Positions 1 through 6,258 of a stretch of 15,704 nucleotides of DNA are shown here, piece by piece. This DNA is from CAZJRB01 sp964547995 (GTDB lineage: Bacteria > Planctomycetota > Planctomycetia > Pirellulales > Thermoguttaceae): the NCBI GenBank assembly GCA_964547995.1, contig CAZJRB010000148.1, forward strand, positions 1 to 15,704. Reading direction: 5' to 3'. Below the pieces are notes generated by a model, which had not been told where the DNA came from, ran no database searches, and saw only the letters and a program-made list of their open reading frames with translations. Position 1 is the first letter of the stretch. The number at the start of each line of letters is the position of its first letter. Made by a program: the position numbers and the translations under genes.

Positions 1-376
1 GCCCGCTATCCTTGGGCCACCTTGACGGCACCGTTGCCCTTCCGCAAGTACGGCTTTTCCAGCGATAAGACCGTTTGGTATGTTGTTTGCTGTTTAGAAA
101 GTGATCTGTTGCCTCATATCGGTTTTCCATCTTTCTTATCGCGACCGCAGCCGATGTCAACGCGTGCGTTGCCAGAGGCGTCTATGGTTTGTACGAGTTC
201 TATTCGTTCAATACACGCAACGGAAGACCGTCATGGTGAAGTGGTTTCCACTTCTGTCTTTTCACTCGCGTTATGCTGTCGCCGAAAAGGAGTGTGCCAC
301 GTTTCTCAACCAGTACTAATCTAACCACTGGCCTGTTGGCTTGTCGCTCGACCCAAACAACACAAAGGAACAATCT
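1..376. other. Non-coding lead-in with no convincing gene
   Basis: No reading frame here has both a Shine-Dalgarno site and a recognisable protein; the open frames on both strands look like chance. It holds one small perfect hairpin (238-254) and the ribosome binding site of the LRR gene (AAAGGA at 364-369). I could not identify a convincing -35/-10 pair for that gene. Confidence 0.5.
238..265 (+). terminator. Possible weak intrinsic terminator of an upstream gene
   Basis: GAAGTGG (238-244), loop TTT, then CCACTTC (248-254) form a perfect 7-bp hairpin followed by the T-rich stretch TGTCTTTTC. The stem is short and only moderately GC-rich. It lies on the plus strand upstream of the LRR gene and could end a transcript entering from the left edge. 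Confidence 0.3.
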
Positions 377-1498
377 ATGAACGCCGTGATCCACCAATTC
401 GCTTCTGGGACCGCTGGAGCCTCCGAGACGGGGCAGACCCCTGCTCGGTATCCCGCCTATCTGAGCCCGAGGCTCGGGATGTCACTGCACCTTCTTGCGT
501 GGGCCTTGGCACTGTTCTTATTGATGCTCGTCGTCATTCCGGAAGACCACTCCCCCTTGCACGCGGCATACCGGCTGACCGCCATCCCCCTGGCAGCGAT
601 GGTGTTCTTGTTCTGCACGTTCCGGCTCAAGATTCCGAGCCGCTGTGTGGCAGTGCTTCGTTTGCTCGGGGTGCTGCTGTTCTTCCAGATTCTGTTCCGC
701 CCCTTCAAGGTGCGGTTTGTCACTCGGGAAGTCCCCTGGCACCAGTACAGCCTGCGGTCGCTGCTCCTTTTTGTTACTTTCGTCAGCATCATTCTCGGAT
801 GCTTCGTCTGGCATATGCGTCCTCGGTGGGAATTTCGCCGGGTAGAGGCCAGTATTCTAAAATCCCACGGTCGGGTCTACGGCACGCCCAGCCTCGGTGC
901 AAAGGGTATCACGGATGTCGATTTCTACGGAAGGGACAACGATTTGAAACAGGTTAAGGGGTATCTGGAGGAATTGCCCAACCTCAAAAGCCTGTCGTGC
1001 TGGACAGCGGATTTCACCAACGCCGGACTGGAACACCTCGAAGGACTGGATAACCTCCAGTACCTCGGACTCGGCGAAACGGCAGTCACGGACGCCGGAC
1101 TCAAGCAGCTGAAGGACATGCAAAACCTGACCGAGTTGTCCCTGGATGGGTCCCAGGTGACCGACGCCGGGCTGGAACACCTCAAGGACCTGCCCGCACT
1201 TACAGGGCTCGACCTGCAGGATACCCTGGTCACAGACGATGGTTTGAAGCATCTTGAAGGATTGGTCAATCTCAAGTGGTTGCAACTTCAGGGCACCCAA
1301 GTATCGGACGCCGGCCTCAAACACCTGCGAGGGCTAAAAAAACTTGAGGATTTGATGCTTGACGGTACGCAGATCTCGGACGCCGGGCTCGTCCATCTCA
1401 AGGAGATGACCAGCCTCAGGAATGTGACGGTGTCCGGCACGGCAGCCACGAACGAAGGCCTTGCGGAACTCTGGCAGGCTTTGTTGGGCGAGGAGTAG
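377..1498 (+). CDS. Membrane-anchored leucine-rich repeat protein
   Basis: A 373-residue protein. ATG 377 is preferred over the in-frame TTG at 341 because AAAGGA lies 7 nt upstream of it. Residues 1-150 hold about four hydrophobic segments (roughly 36-54, 63-82, 90-106 and 127-146). The last contains YSLRSLLLFVTFVSIILG, a membrane motif I often associate with planctomycete LRR proteins. Residues about 200-370 are six or seven 24-residue leucine-rich repeats with consensus VTDAGLKHLKxLxNLxxLxLxGT, an LRR variety common in planctomycetes. No catalytic motif is visible. The repeats probably form a protein-binding surface anchored to the membrane; the partner is unknown. It stands alone, with no close co-directional neighbour. 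Confidence 0.85.
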   Translation: MNAVIHQFASGTAGASETGQTPARYPAYLSPRLGMSLHLLAWALALFLLMLVVIPEDHSPLHAAYRLTAIPLAAMVFLFCTFRLKIPSRCVAVLRLLGVLLFFQILFRPFKVRFVTREVPWHQYSLRSLLLFVTFVSIILGCFVWHMRPRWEFRRVEASILKSHGRVYGTPSLGAKGITDVDFYGRDNDLKQVKGYLEELPNLKSLSCWTADFTNAGLEHLEGLDNLQYLGLGETAVTDAGLKQLKDMQNLTELSLDGSQVTDAGLEHLKDLPALTGLDLQDTLVTDDGLKHLEGLVNLKWLQLQGTQVSDAGLKHLRGLKKLEDLMLDGTQISDAGLVHLKEMTSLRNVTVSGTAATNEGLAELWQALLGEE

Positions 1499-2097
1499 AA
1501 GCGTGTCCATCGGCGACCGGCTTCACTATCTCCGGTCTCTTAGTTCTTGCGGGGGCAAGCCCTTAGTTCTTGCCGGGGACAAACCACGATCGGACCAGAA
1601 AGCGGACGCCACAGCCCGCCAGAACACCTCCTCAAATCGCTCAGAATGGCCATCCTGCTTCTTGTTTTTCGGATAGGCGTTCTGGCACCTGTTTGGCAAG
1701 GATCGCGTCAAAGGGCCTGTAGCGACCGATGCGATCACTGCCTCCGCCCCGATATGACGACTTCGGAGGACCCGAAACGGTCGGGGCTGAACTAAATCAT
1801 GCCGTGAGCAGAGGAGCGATCATCCAGTCCGTTTCCGAAAACCTTGGTCTAACGCGAGGATCCATCGGGCGTGGAAAATCATCCGAACTGTCTGAGACGG
1901 CAGATCGGGCGCCCGGCCTCCGGGCTAGTAGGCAGCATGTTCGGCGCCGATATGGTGCATGAGGGACGCGGCAGATTCGCAACACAGACTCTCTCGCACG
2001 GCGTTTTTCGGCCAATCTCTCTTCGAGTGTCGGGACCGGACCCTCGATTGGCATGTACAGGTTGAGTCTATGCTCATGCCACTTGGGGAGAGAAACG
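1499..2097. other. 600-nt intergenic region with short repeats and hairpins
   Basis: No supported gene. At 1539-1572 the 11-mer CTTAGTTCTTG occurs twice, 23 nt apart, and the first copy overlaps a CTTGC-GGGG-GCAAG hairpin (1546-1559), which could weakly terminate the LRR gene. A further hairpin, GCCCGG-CCT-CCGGGC, lies at 1911-1925. A minus-strand open frame at 1526-1738 has no ribosome binding site that I trust. The last part carries GGGGAG at 2085-2090, the ribosome binding site for the gene at 2098. No strong promoter was recognised: TTGGCA at 2048 and TATGCT at 2069 are only 15 nt apart. Confidence 0.5.
1539..1572 (+). repeat. Direct repeat of CTTAGTTCTTG (two copies; a third at 9543)
   Basis: Identical 11-mers at 1539-1549 and 1562-1572, each followed by a C/G run (CGGGGG and CCGGGG). 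A third copy lies at 9543-9553, just after the mosaic exoprotein gene. All three are intergenic and follow the 3' end of a plus-strand gene, which suggests a dispersed short intergenic repeat rather than chance. Confidence 0.5.
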
Positions 2098-3453
2098 ATG
2101 AAAGCTTTGGCAAGATTCCTGGCACGTCTCGCGAGAAAGGAACCGTTGCGATCCAATCAAGGCCGTCGAATGCTCCGTTTCGAGAGGCTCGAAGCTCGCG
2201 AGTTGCTCGATGCAACCGGCGGCGAACTGCCGGGCGACGGTGCGCTGCTGGAAAAACGGGTCGACGCCGAGTATCCAGAGGCCGAGTATTCGTACGACAG
2301 AGCATTCGACCGCGAGTACATGGCATTGACGACCGACTACCTGCTCCAAGAATACCACGGCGGCACGATTCACGACGCCGAGAAGAGCCCCGACTTCACC
2401 GACGACGCGATGTGCTGGGCAGCCGCCGCCTCAAACGTCCTCGCATGGACCGGTTGGGGAGACGTGGCCGGTATGATCACCGCCGACGATATGTTCGAAT
2501 ACATGGGCGAACACTGGAACAACTGGGGCGGCTACACCCAGTACGCATGGGACTGGTGGTTCGACGGCACGCCGCTAATCTTCGGCGGATCGGCCTCACT
2601 ACGGGATCCGAGCGATCCAGGCGGTGGATTCTACCCGAGCGAGGATTTCAACGACTACTACCACTGGTCGCCCGGCGGCGACGGTGCGATGGCCGACCTC
2701 GACGAGTTTCTTCATGCCGGATACGGCACCGCACTCGACTTGCACGGCCCTACAGGCCATGCAGTCACCTGCTGGGGTTTCCGAACGAGCACGACCGATC
2801 CCGGCGACTACCGCGGCGTTTGGATTACCGATTCCGACGACAACATGCGCGACACCGATCCGCCCGACCAACTCCAGTACTATGAGGTCGAGTTCGTCGA
2901 ATACACCGATAGCGGCCACGGTTACTGGCACTTGCAGGACTACTACGGCGATTCCTACTACATTGCCGGTATCCGCGCCCTCGAACGGATCCCGTTCTAC
3001 TATCTGAGAAACACGACCGTGTACGCCGACATCGCCTGGCCGGGCGACGACAGCACCCCGTCGAAGGATTTCGAGCCGTTCGACGGACAGATGTTCGACC
3101 CCGGTCCCATCGGTCCCGACGCGTTTTTCAGCGACTACCAAGCGGGCGACGATATCGCGAAGCACCAGCCCGCGATGTGGTCCATGAAGAGTGCCGATTC
3201 GGCGGTTGAATCTACCGTGACGCCTAAATCCGACAACGACGATCCGGGAAAACCGCTCGGGCACGTCGCCGCCGACCTATTCGACGACATCGAAGCGACC
3301 CACGCCGTCGATCGAGACAGGCTCTTCGATGGCGAGTTGGCCGACCCTCGGAAGAGCCCCGCCAATCCCGAAGACGATATCTTCATGTCCTGGGCAGCCA
3401 CCCCCGCCAACATCCTGGAATGGACCGGTTGGCCTCCAGCATCTTGCAGCTAA
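2098..3453 (+). CDS. Putative secreted IdeS/Mac-like cysteine peptidase with truncated second domain
   Basis: A 451-residue protein; ATG 2098 has GGGGAG 7 nt upstream. A basic N-terminus leads to RFERLEARELLD (28-38), a planctomycete N-terminal signature of exported proteins. The core resembles streptococcal IdeS (MEROPS C66, papain-like). DDAMCWAAAASN gives candidate nucleophile C106, and K96 lies ten residues before it, the spacing of K84 to C94 in IdeS. GHAVTCWGF gives H221, and VWITDSDDN gives D245 and D247, close to YVTDSDSN of IdeS. These would act as Cys-His-Asp plus oxyanion Lys to cut a peptide bond outside the cytoplasm; the substrate is unknown. Residues 300-415 are an acidic, low-complexity linker. 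Residues 419-445 repeat the active-site segment as MSWAATPANILEWTGW with Ser in place of Cys, then the frame stops. The family assignment comes from motif memory and needs a profile search. Confidence 0.6.
   Translation: MKALARFLARLARKEPLRSNQGRRMLRFERLEARELLDATGGELPGDGALLEKRVDAEYPEAEYSYDRAFDREYMALTTDYLLQEYHGGTIHDAEKSPDFTDDAMCWAAAASNVLAWTGWGDVAGMITADDMFEYMGEHWNNWGGYTQYAWDWWFDGTPLIFGGSASLRDPSDPGGGFYPSEDFNDYYHWSPGGDGAMADLDEFLHAGYGTALDLHGPTGHAVTCWGFRTSTTDPGDYRGVWITDSDDNMRDTDPPDQLQYYEVEFVEYTDSGHGYWHLQDYYGDSYYIAGIRALERIPFYYLRNTTVYADIAWPGDDSTPSKDFEPFDGQMFDPGPIGPDAFFSDYQAGDDIAKHQPAMWSMKSADSAVESTVTPKSDNDDPGKPLGHVAADLFDDIEATHAVDRDRLFDGELADPRKSPANPEDDIFMSWAATPANILEWTGWPPASCS
2382..3432 (+). repeat. Internal duplication of the peptidase active-site segment (2382-2457 and 3351-3432)
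   Basis: Both segments start with GAAGAGCCCC, share TGGGCAGCC and end with TGGACCGGTTGG. The second is 6 nt longer. The Cys codon TGC (2413-2415) corresponds to TCC, Ser, at 3388-3390, a single-base change. The similarity at DNA level suggests a tandem domain or gene duplication followed by loss of most of the second copy. Confidence 0.65.
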
Positions 3454-3637
3454 ACCAGCTACCCAATCGCCCGGTGCGAACCCGCACGCTGTTGGCCGAT
3501 TGGATTGCAAGATAGGCCCCCAATCCCCGCCAGAAGCAAGCGACGACTCGATAAGATTCTGCGGCAATTGCTTGGAAGAGATCGCACGGGGCGCCCGGAT
3601 TTGCCCGTACTGCAAGAAGGCGGTTCCCGAATTGTGA
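3452..3637 (+). pseudogene. Orphan C-terminal zinc-ribbon fragment
   Basis: Directly after the peptidase stop codon, a different frame stays open for 62 codons and ends at TGA 3637. Its last 28 codons read as a zinc ribbon: FCGNC, ten residues, then CPYCKKAVPEL, that is CX2C-X10-CX2C, preceded by a Pro/Ala/Ser-rich linker. No start codon with a ribosome binding site was found for this frame. It is probably the 3' end of another gene joined here by a deletion near 3434-3455, the same event that cut off the duplicated peptidase domain. A functional protein starting at an in-frame ATG inside the peptidase gene is less likely. Confidence 0.45.
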
Positions 3638-3785
3638 TTGGGCATGTCCCTCCCTCGTCGCAGTAGGGACTATGGCGTGTGATCAATCCAAGGTCGCCCC
3701 GCGTCCCCAGATGATCTCACCGTCGACTAGGCCGGACGGTGCCGCGGAGTACGAAGGCATTGATCGGCCTGTCCGAAGAAGCCAC

Positions 3786-3998
3786 TCATTTGGACCGCTT
3801 TGATTTGCGGCTGATTCGCCCAGCGGTCAGAACGCCCAACGCAAAGCCTATCAGCAGCGTCCCGAAAAGCAACACGGCTCTTGGCATCGTAACGCTGATG
3901 AATAGGAGCTTCGTTTCGACAGCCGCGGTGTTCTGTACGATCACAATCAGTACGAGCAGGCCAACCACGGCCAGTACCACGGCTTTGAACTTGGTCAT
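3786..3998 (-). CDS. Small LapA-domain (DUF1049-like) membrane protein
   Basis: A 70-residue protein with AAGGAG 6 nt before its ATG. It has two hydrophobic segments: residues 6-22, followed by the characteristic VQNTAAVETKLLFI stretch, and residues about 40-60 (AVLLFGTLLIGFALGVL). It ends in a basic tail, RISRKSKRSK. This two-helix hairpin with a VQN motif is typical of the lipopolysaccharide assembly protein A domain. In Enterobacteria LapA proteins help control LPS synthesis at the inner membrane; in planctomycetes the role is not known. It reads in the same direction as the cold-shock gene, 175 nt downstream of it, so cotranscription is possible but not shown. Confidence 0.75.
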   Translation of the reverse strand: MTKFKAVVLAVVGLLVLIVIVQNTAAVETKLLFISVTMPRAVLLFGTLLIGFALGVLTAGRISRKSKRSK

Positions 3999-4172
3999 AA
4001 TCTACTCCTTCGGTTAATTTCTGAGCAGGGAAGACAGACTTGGTGGTGTCTGGCCCCAAACCGCGCCGACGACCAGCAGGAGTGGGCCACGAACACGACA
4101 CGAACCGAAAACCCGCGACGAGTACCACAGTAAAGGTGCGATGATGGACGGCCCATTTAGTTGTCAACGTCC

Positions 4173-4373
4173 TCACTCGACAACCCGGACGTTTTCCGCC
4201 CGTGGCCCTTTCGGGCCTTGCCCTTCTTCGTACTCAACAGTCTGCCCCTCGCTGAGATCTTCGATGGACGTGTCCTGCAATGCCGAGTGGTGGAAGAACA
4301 ACTCGCCTTTTTCTCCCTCGATGAACCCAAACCCCTTGCCCATAATGAGCTTTTTGATCGTACCTTGCGGCAT
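4173..4373 (-). CDS. Cold-shock domain protein (CspA family)
   Basis: A 66-residue single-domain protein, about the usual size for the family. GGGAG lies 7 nt before the ATG. The two RNA-binding motifs are present: KGFGFIEG (RNP1, residues 13-20) and LFFHHS (RNP2, residues 25-30). The family signature GQTVEYEEGQGPKGPRAENV follows near the end. CspA-type proteins bind single-stranded RNA and DNA as five-stranded beta barrels and act as RNA chaperones in the cytoplasm. RNP1 starts KGFGF, and the tryptophan found before it in CspA (KWFN) is replaced by methionine (IMGKGFGF). It may be cold-induced or constitutive; nothing in the leader decides this. Confidence 0.92.
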   Translation of the reverse strand: MPQGTIKKLIMGKGFGFIEGEKGELFFHHSALQDTSIEDLSEGQTVEYEEGQGPKGPRAENVRVVE

Positions 4374-4644
4374 GTTGCCACTCCCTATAAACAGAATTCA
4401 AACTTACCCAGGCTGTCAGTCCTTCGCGCATGCCTTTTCGTATGCAGGAAGACATCGGCCAGACAATGAAGGGGAGCCGCACGACACAACGGTCACATCT
4501 GCTTCTCGCCACTTCCTACCGTTGGCAAGCGTACCAGATTCGGAGTGGAACGCAAGGGCTACGGTGTCTGCTCACGGAAGCGGAATAGCACCCGCCACAG
4601 AAGGTGATGAGACGGTTGACGCAACGAGCAAACTCGACCGCCCG

Positions 4645-4857
4645 TCAGGCAGCCTGCCTCTTTAGCTGCCCGCAAGTATATTGGAACGCCCGCAACCAGG
4701 CATCGAGCTGTGTGGGGCCTATGGCAATGATCCATTCATCGTCGAGGTCTAATGCTTCGACTTTCCACGAGACCATGCCGTCGGCGATCAGGCAGGTTTC
4801 GAGGGCTAAGTAGCCCTGGTTTTCCAGCTTTCTGCGGAAATGGTCCACTGGGTGCAT
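4645..4857 (-). CDS. Hypothetical 70-residue protein
   Basis: Not recognised as a named family. GGAGA lies 6 nt before the ATG (ACGGAGACTCACAATG). The protein is mixed alpha/beta and close to neutral, with no membrane segment or signal peptide and only two Cys. Its middle (GMVSWKVEALDLDDEWIIAI) looks like beta strands. The C-terminal part (TQLDAWLRAFQYTCGQLKRQ) looks like an amphipathic helix. It reads toward the cold-shock gene across a 270-nt gap in which I see no gene. The good ribosome binding site and protein-like composition support a real gene. Confidence 0.6.
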   Translation of the reverse strand: MHPVDHFRRKLENQGYLALETCLIADGMVSWKVEALDLDDEWIIAIGPTQLDAWLRAFQYTCGQLKRQAA

Positions 4858-5046
4858 TGTGAGTCTCCGTTCCTTGGGGCGACGGGGGCGTCGAAAGCAT
4901 CATCGACGGTTTCGCCGGAGGCGGTTGAATTGGCCGTTTCCTGCCCGTTAATCTTGCCTATGTTGGGACAGTTATGGCGATTTCGCCGCCTGGAATTCCC
5001 TTATGGAGGGGACGGGGATGCACCCGGTGGGAAATTGTGGCTAGCC

Positions 5047-5075
5047 TTCACTCTGTGGGGTTTGGGATGTACAAT
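5047..5075 (+). promoter_or_regulatory. Possible sigma-70 promoter of the peroxiredoxin gene
   Basis: TTCACT (5047-5052) and TACAAT (5070-5075) are 17 nt apart and match the -35 and -10 consensus at 4 and 5 of 6 positions. Transcription would start near 5082, leaving a leader of about 27 nt before ATG 5109. Confidence 0.4.
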
Positions 5076-5108
5076 CTACTAACATTCACCTTAACTGGAG
5101 GCAGGCAA

Positions 5109-5579
5109 ATGGCCGACTGGGTTCAGGCAGGAAAGAAGGCTCCCGACTTCATGCTGACCGGCAACGACGGGGAGAAAGTCAAGTTGAGCGAACTGCGAGG
5201 CGGCCCGGTCGTGCTCTACTTCTATCCGAAGGACGACACCCCTGGTTGCACGAAGGAGGCGTGCGCCTTTCGGGACGGGAAAGCCAACCTGAAGAAACTT
5301 GGGGCCACCGTACTGGGCGTCAGCCCCGACGATGTGACTAGCCATGTGAAATTCCGGGACAAGTACAAGCTAAACTTCACACTGCTGGCCGACCCCGAAC
5401 ACAAGGTCGCGGAGAAATACGGTGCCTGGGGCGAGAAGGTCCGCTTCGGAAAGAAGTCAATGGGCATCCGCCGCTCCACCTTCGTCATCGACGCCGATGG
5501 AATGGTCCAGAAGGTTTGGAAAAGTGTCAAAGTTGACGGCCACGACGAGCAGGTACTCAAGACGCTGAAGGAACTGTAA
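5109..5579 (+). CDS. bcp: Thiol peroxidase, BCP-type peroxiredoxin
   Basis: A 156-residue protein, the usual length for bacterioferritin comigratory protein. ATG 5109 has GGAGG 7 nt upstream; an in-frame upstream ATG at 4974 lacks such a site and adds a non-homologous tail. The family motif YPKDDTPGCTKEAC supplies the peroxidatic C47 with the active-site T44 and P40, and C52 five residues later is the likely resolving Cys of the atypical two-Cys subgroup (C45/C50 in E. coli). FGKKSMGIRRSTFVID matches the conserved C-terminal half with the catalytic Arg. The enzyme reduces hydrogen peroxide and organic hydroperoxides in the cytoplasm, using thioredoxin. It is monocistronic here, and no peroxide-sensor operator was recognised. 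Confidence 0.95.
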   Translation: MADWVQAGKKAPDFMLTGNDGEKVKLSELRGGPVVLYFYPKDDTPGCTKEACAFRDGKANLKKLGATVLGVSPDDVTSHVKFRDKYKLNFTLLADPEHKVAEKYGAWGEKVRFGKKSMGIRRSTFVIDADGMVQKVWKSVKVDGHDEQVLKTLKEL

Positions 5580-5682
5580 GGAAAGCTGGAATATCTTATC
5601 TCCTTTTTGGCCGTGTCCGGCGACCAAACCCTCCTGAACCGCCCGCTATGGATCCGCACGCCGCGGTGGTGTGGGGAGGTGA

Positions 5683-5811
5683 GAGGCCACCGCCGAAGTC
5701 ATTGCCCACGCCTTCGTCATGTTCGCCGGGCTGGTCGAACGCGGACGGGAGAACCTGGCGTACCCGAGCGTGCTGGCGATGTTGGTTGCGAAGAGGGTTG
5801 GATTCCGGTGC
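5683..5811 (+). pseudogene. Remnant of a planctomycete sigma-factor-like protein gene
   Basis: Immediately after a TGA (5680-5682), one frame reads EATAEVIAHAFVMFAGLVER and continues GRENLAYPSVLAMLVAKRV. From memory, planctomycete genomes encode many sigma-70-like proteins with the pattern PEAREEAxxEVxxxAFVxxxxLVExGxxxLAYPSVLAxYAVxQVRxGR, and this fragment fits that pattern over about 40 residues. There is no start codon with a ribosome binding site, the usual upstream region is missing, and the match fades into unrelated sequence after 5811, so it is a decayed fragment. The family identification rests on recall, not on a search. Confidence 0.5.
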
Positions 5812-5988
5812 TCCCCACGGTGCTCTCTTCCCGCAAAAGGTGTGCGGTATGGTGCTATACAGTTCGCCGCGTATAGGGCCTCCTCGCATCGATCTGCAAC
5901 AAAACAGCCCCGTTTTACACGCAAAGCTTCGGCCTCCATGGCCGACGCAAGTGGCGAAGTGGGCTAGAGTTGCGGCCAGAAGATGAAA

Positions 5989-6015
5989 CGCCGCAAGCAT
6001 TTACGGCTTGCGGCG
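5989..6015. repeat. Perfect 10-bp inverted repeat with 7-nt loop
   Basis: CGCCGCAAGC (5989-5998), loop ATTTACG, then GCTTGCGGCG (6006-6015). On the minus strand the hairpin is followed by TTTCATCTT, so it could be a weak minus-strand terminator, but no minus-strand gene ends here. A dispersed palindromic element or recombination site is an alternative. It stands about 125 nt upstream of the promoter at 6139. Confidence 0.6.
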
Positions 6016-6138
6016 AACGTAGCGTAACGATCGTGGGGGAATTCGATTGAATCTCGCCGGAATCGCCGCGTTGTGCCTTAGGGAGTTACGCACAATTTGG
6101 CCAATTAGGCTTGAAACCGTAAAAGGTGTCAAAAATAC

Positions 6139-6167
6139 TTGACATTCCAGCCCTGATTGCAGATAAT
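6139..6167 (+). promoter_or_regulatory. Strong sigma-70 promoter of the mosaic exoprotein gene
   Basis: A perfect -35 box TTGACA (6139-6144), a 17-nt spacer and GATAAT (6162-6167), which matches TATAAT at 5 of 6 positions. The predicted start is near 6174, giving an 85-nt leader to ATG 6259. This is the best promoter match I found in the window and suggests substantial housekeeping-sigma expression of the exoprotein. Confidence 0.7.
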
Positions 6168-6258
6168 GATCGTTACCCTGCCAAAGGCACACCAGACGTC
6201 ACCTGTCGCTTCTCGTAGGGGCCATCCCTTGTGCAGGAGCCTTTCGAGGAAAAGACTG

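Larger units (their letters stand above)
5580..6258. other. Degraded 680-nt spacer before the mosaic exoprotein gene
   Basis: No intact gene is supported. The stretch holds, in order: a weak imperfect hairpin after the peroxiredoxin gene (5606-5628, TTTGG/CCAAA arms), a fragment of a sigma-like gene (5683-5811), a perfect 10-bp inverted repeat (5989-6015), and a strong promoter (6139-6167) followed by an 85-nt leader. The other open frames here lack ribosome binding sites and recognisable content. Confidence 0.55.

Noticed and set aside
1526..1738. A 70-residue minus-strand open frame with FEEVFWRAVASAFWSD
   Set aside because: It looks somewhat like protein and may be part of a repeated element, but there is no ribosome binding site and no family I can name with confidence, so it is only noted.
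2599..3264. A 221-residue minus-strand open frame
   Set aside because: It lies antisense within the peptidase gene, and its Val/Gly/Arg-rich product is what GC-rich antisense codons give; no ribosome binding site.
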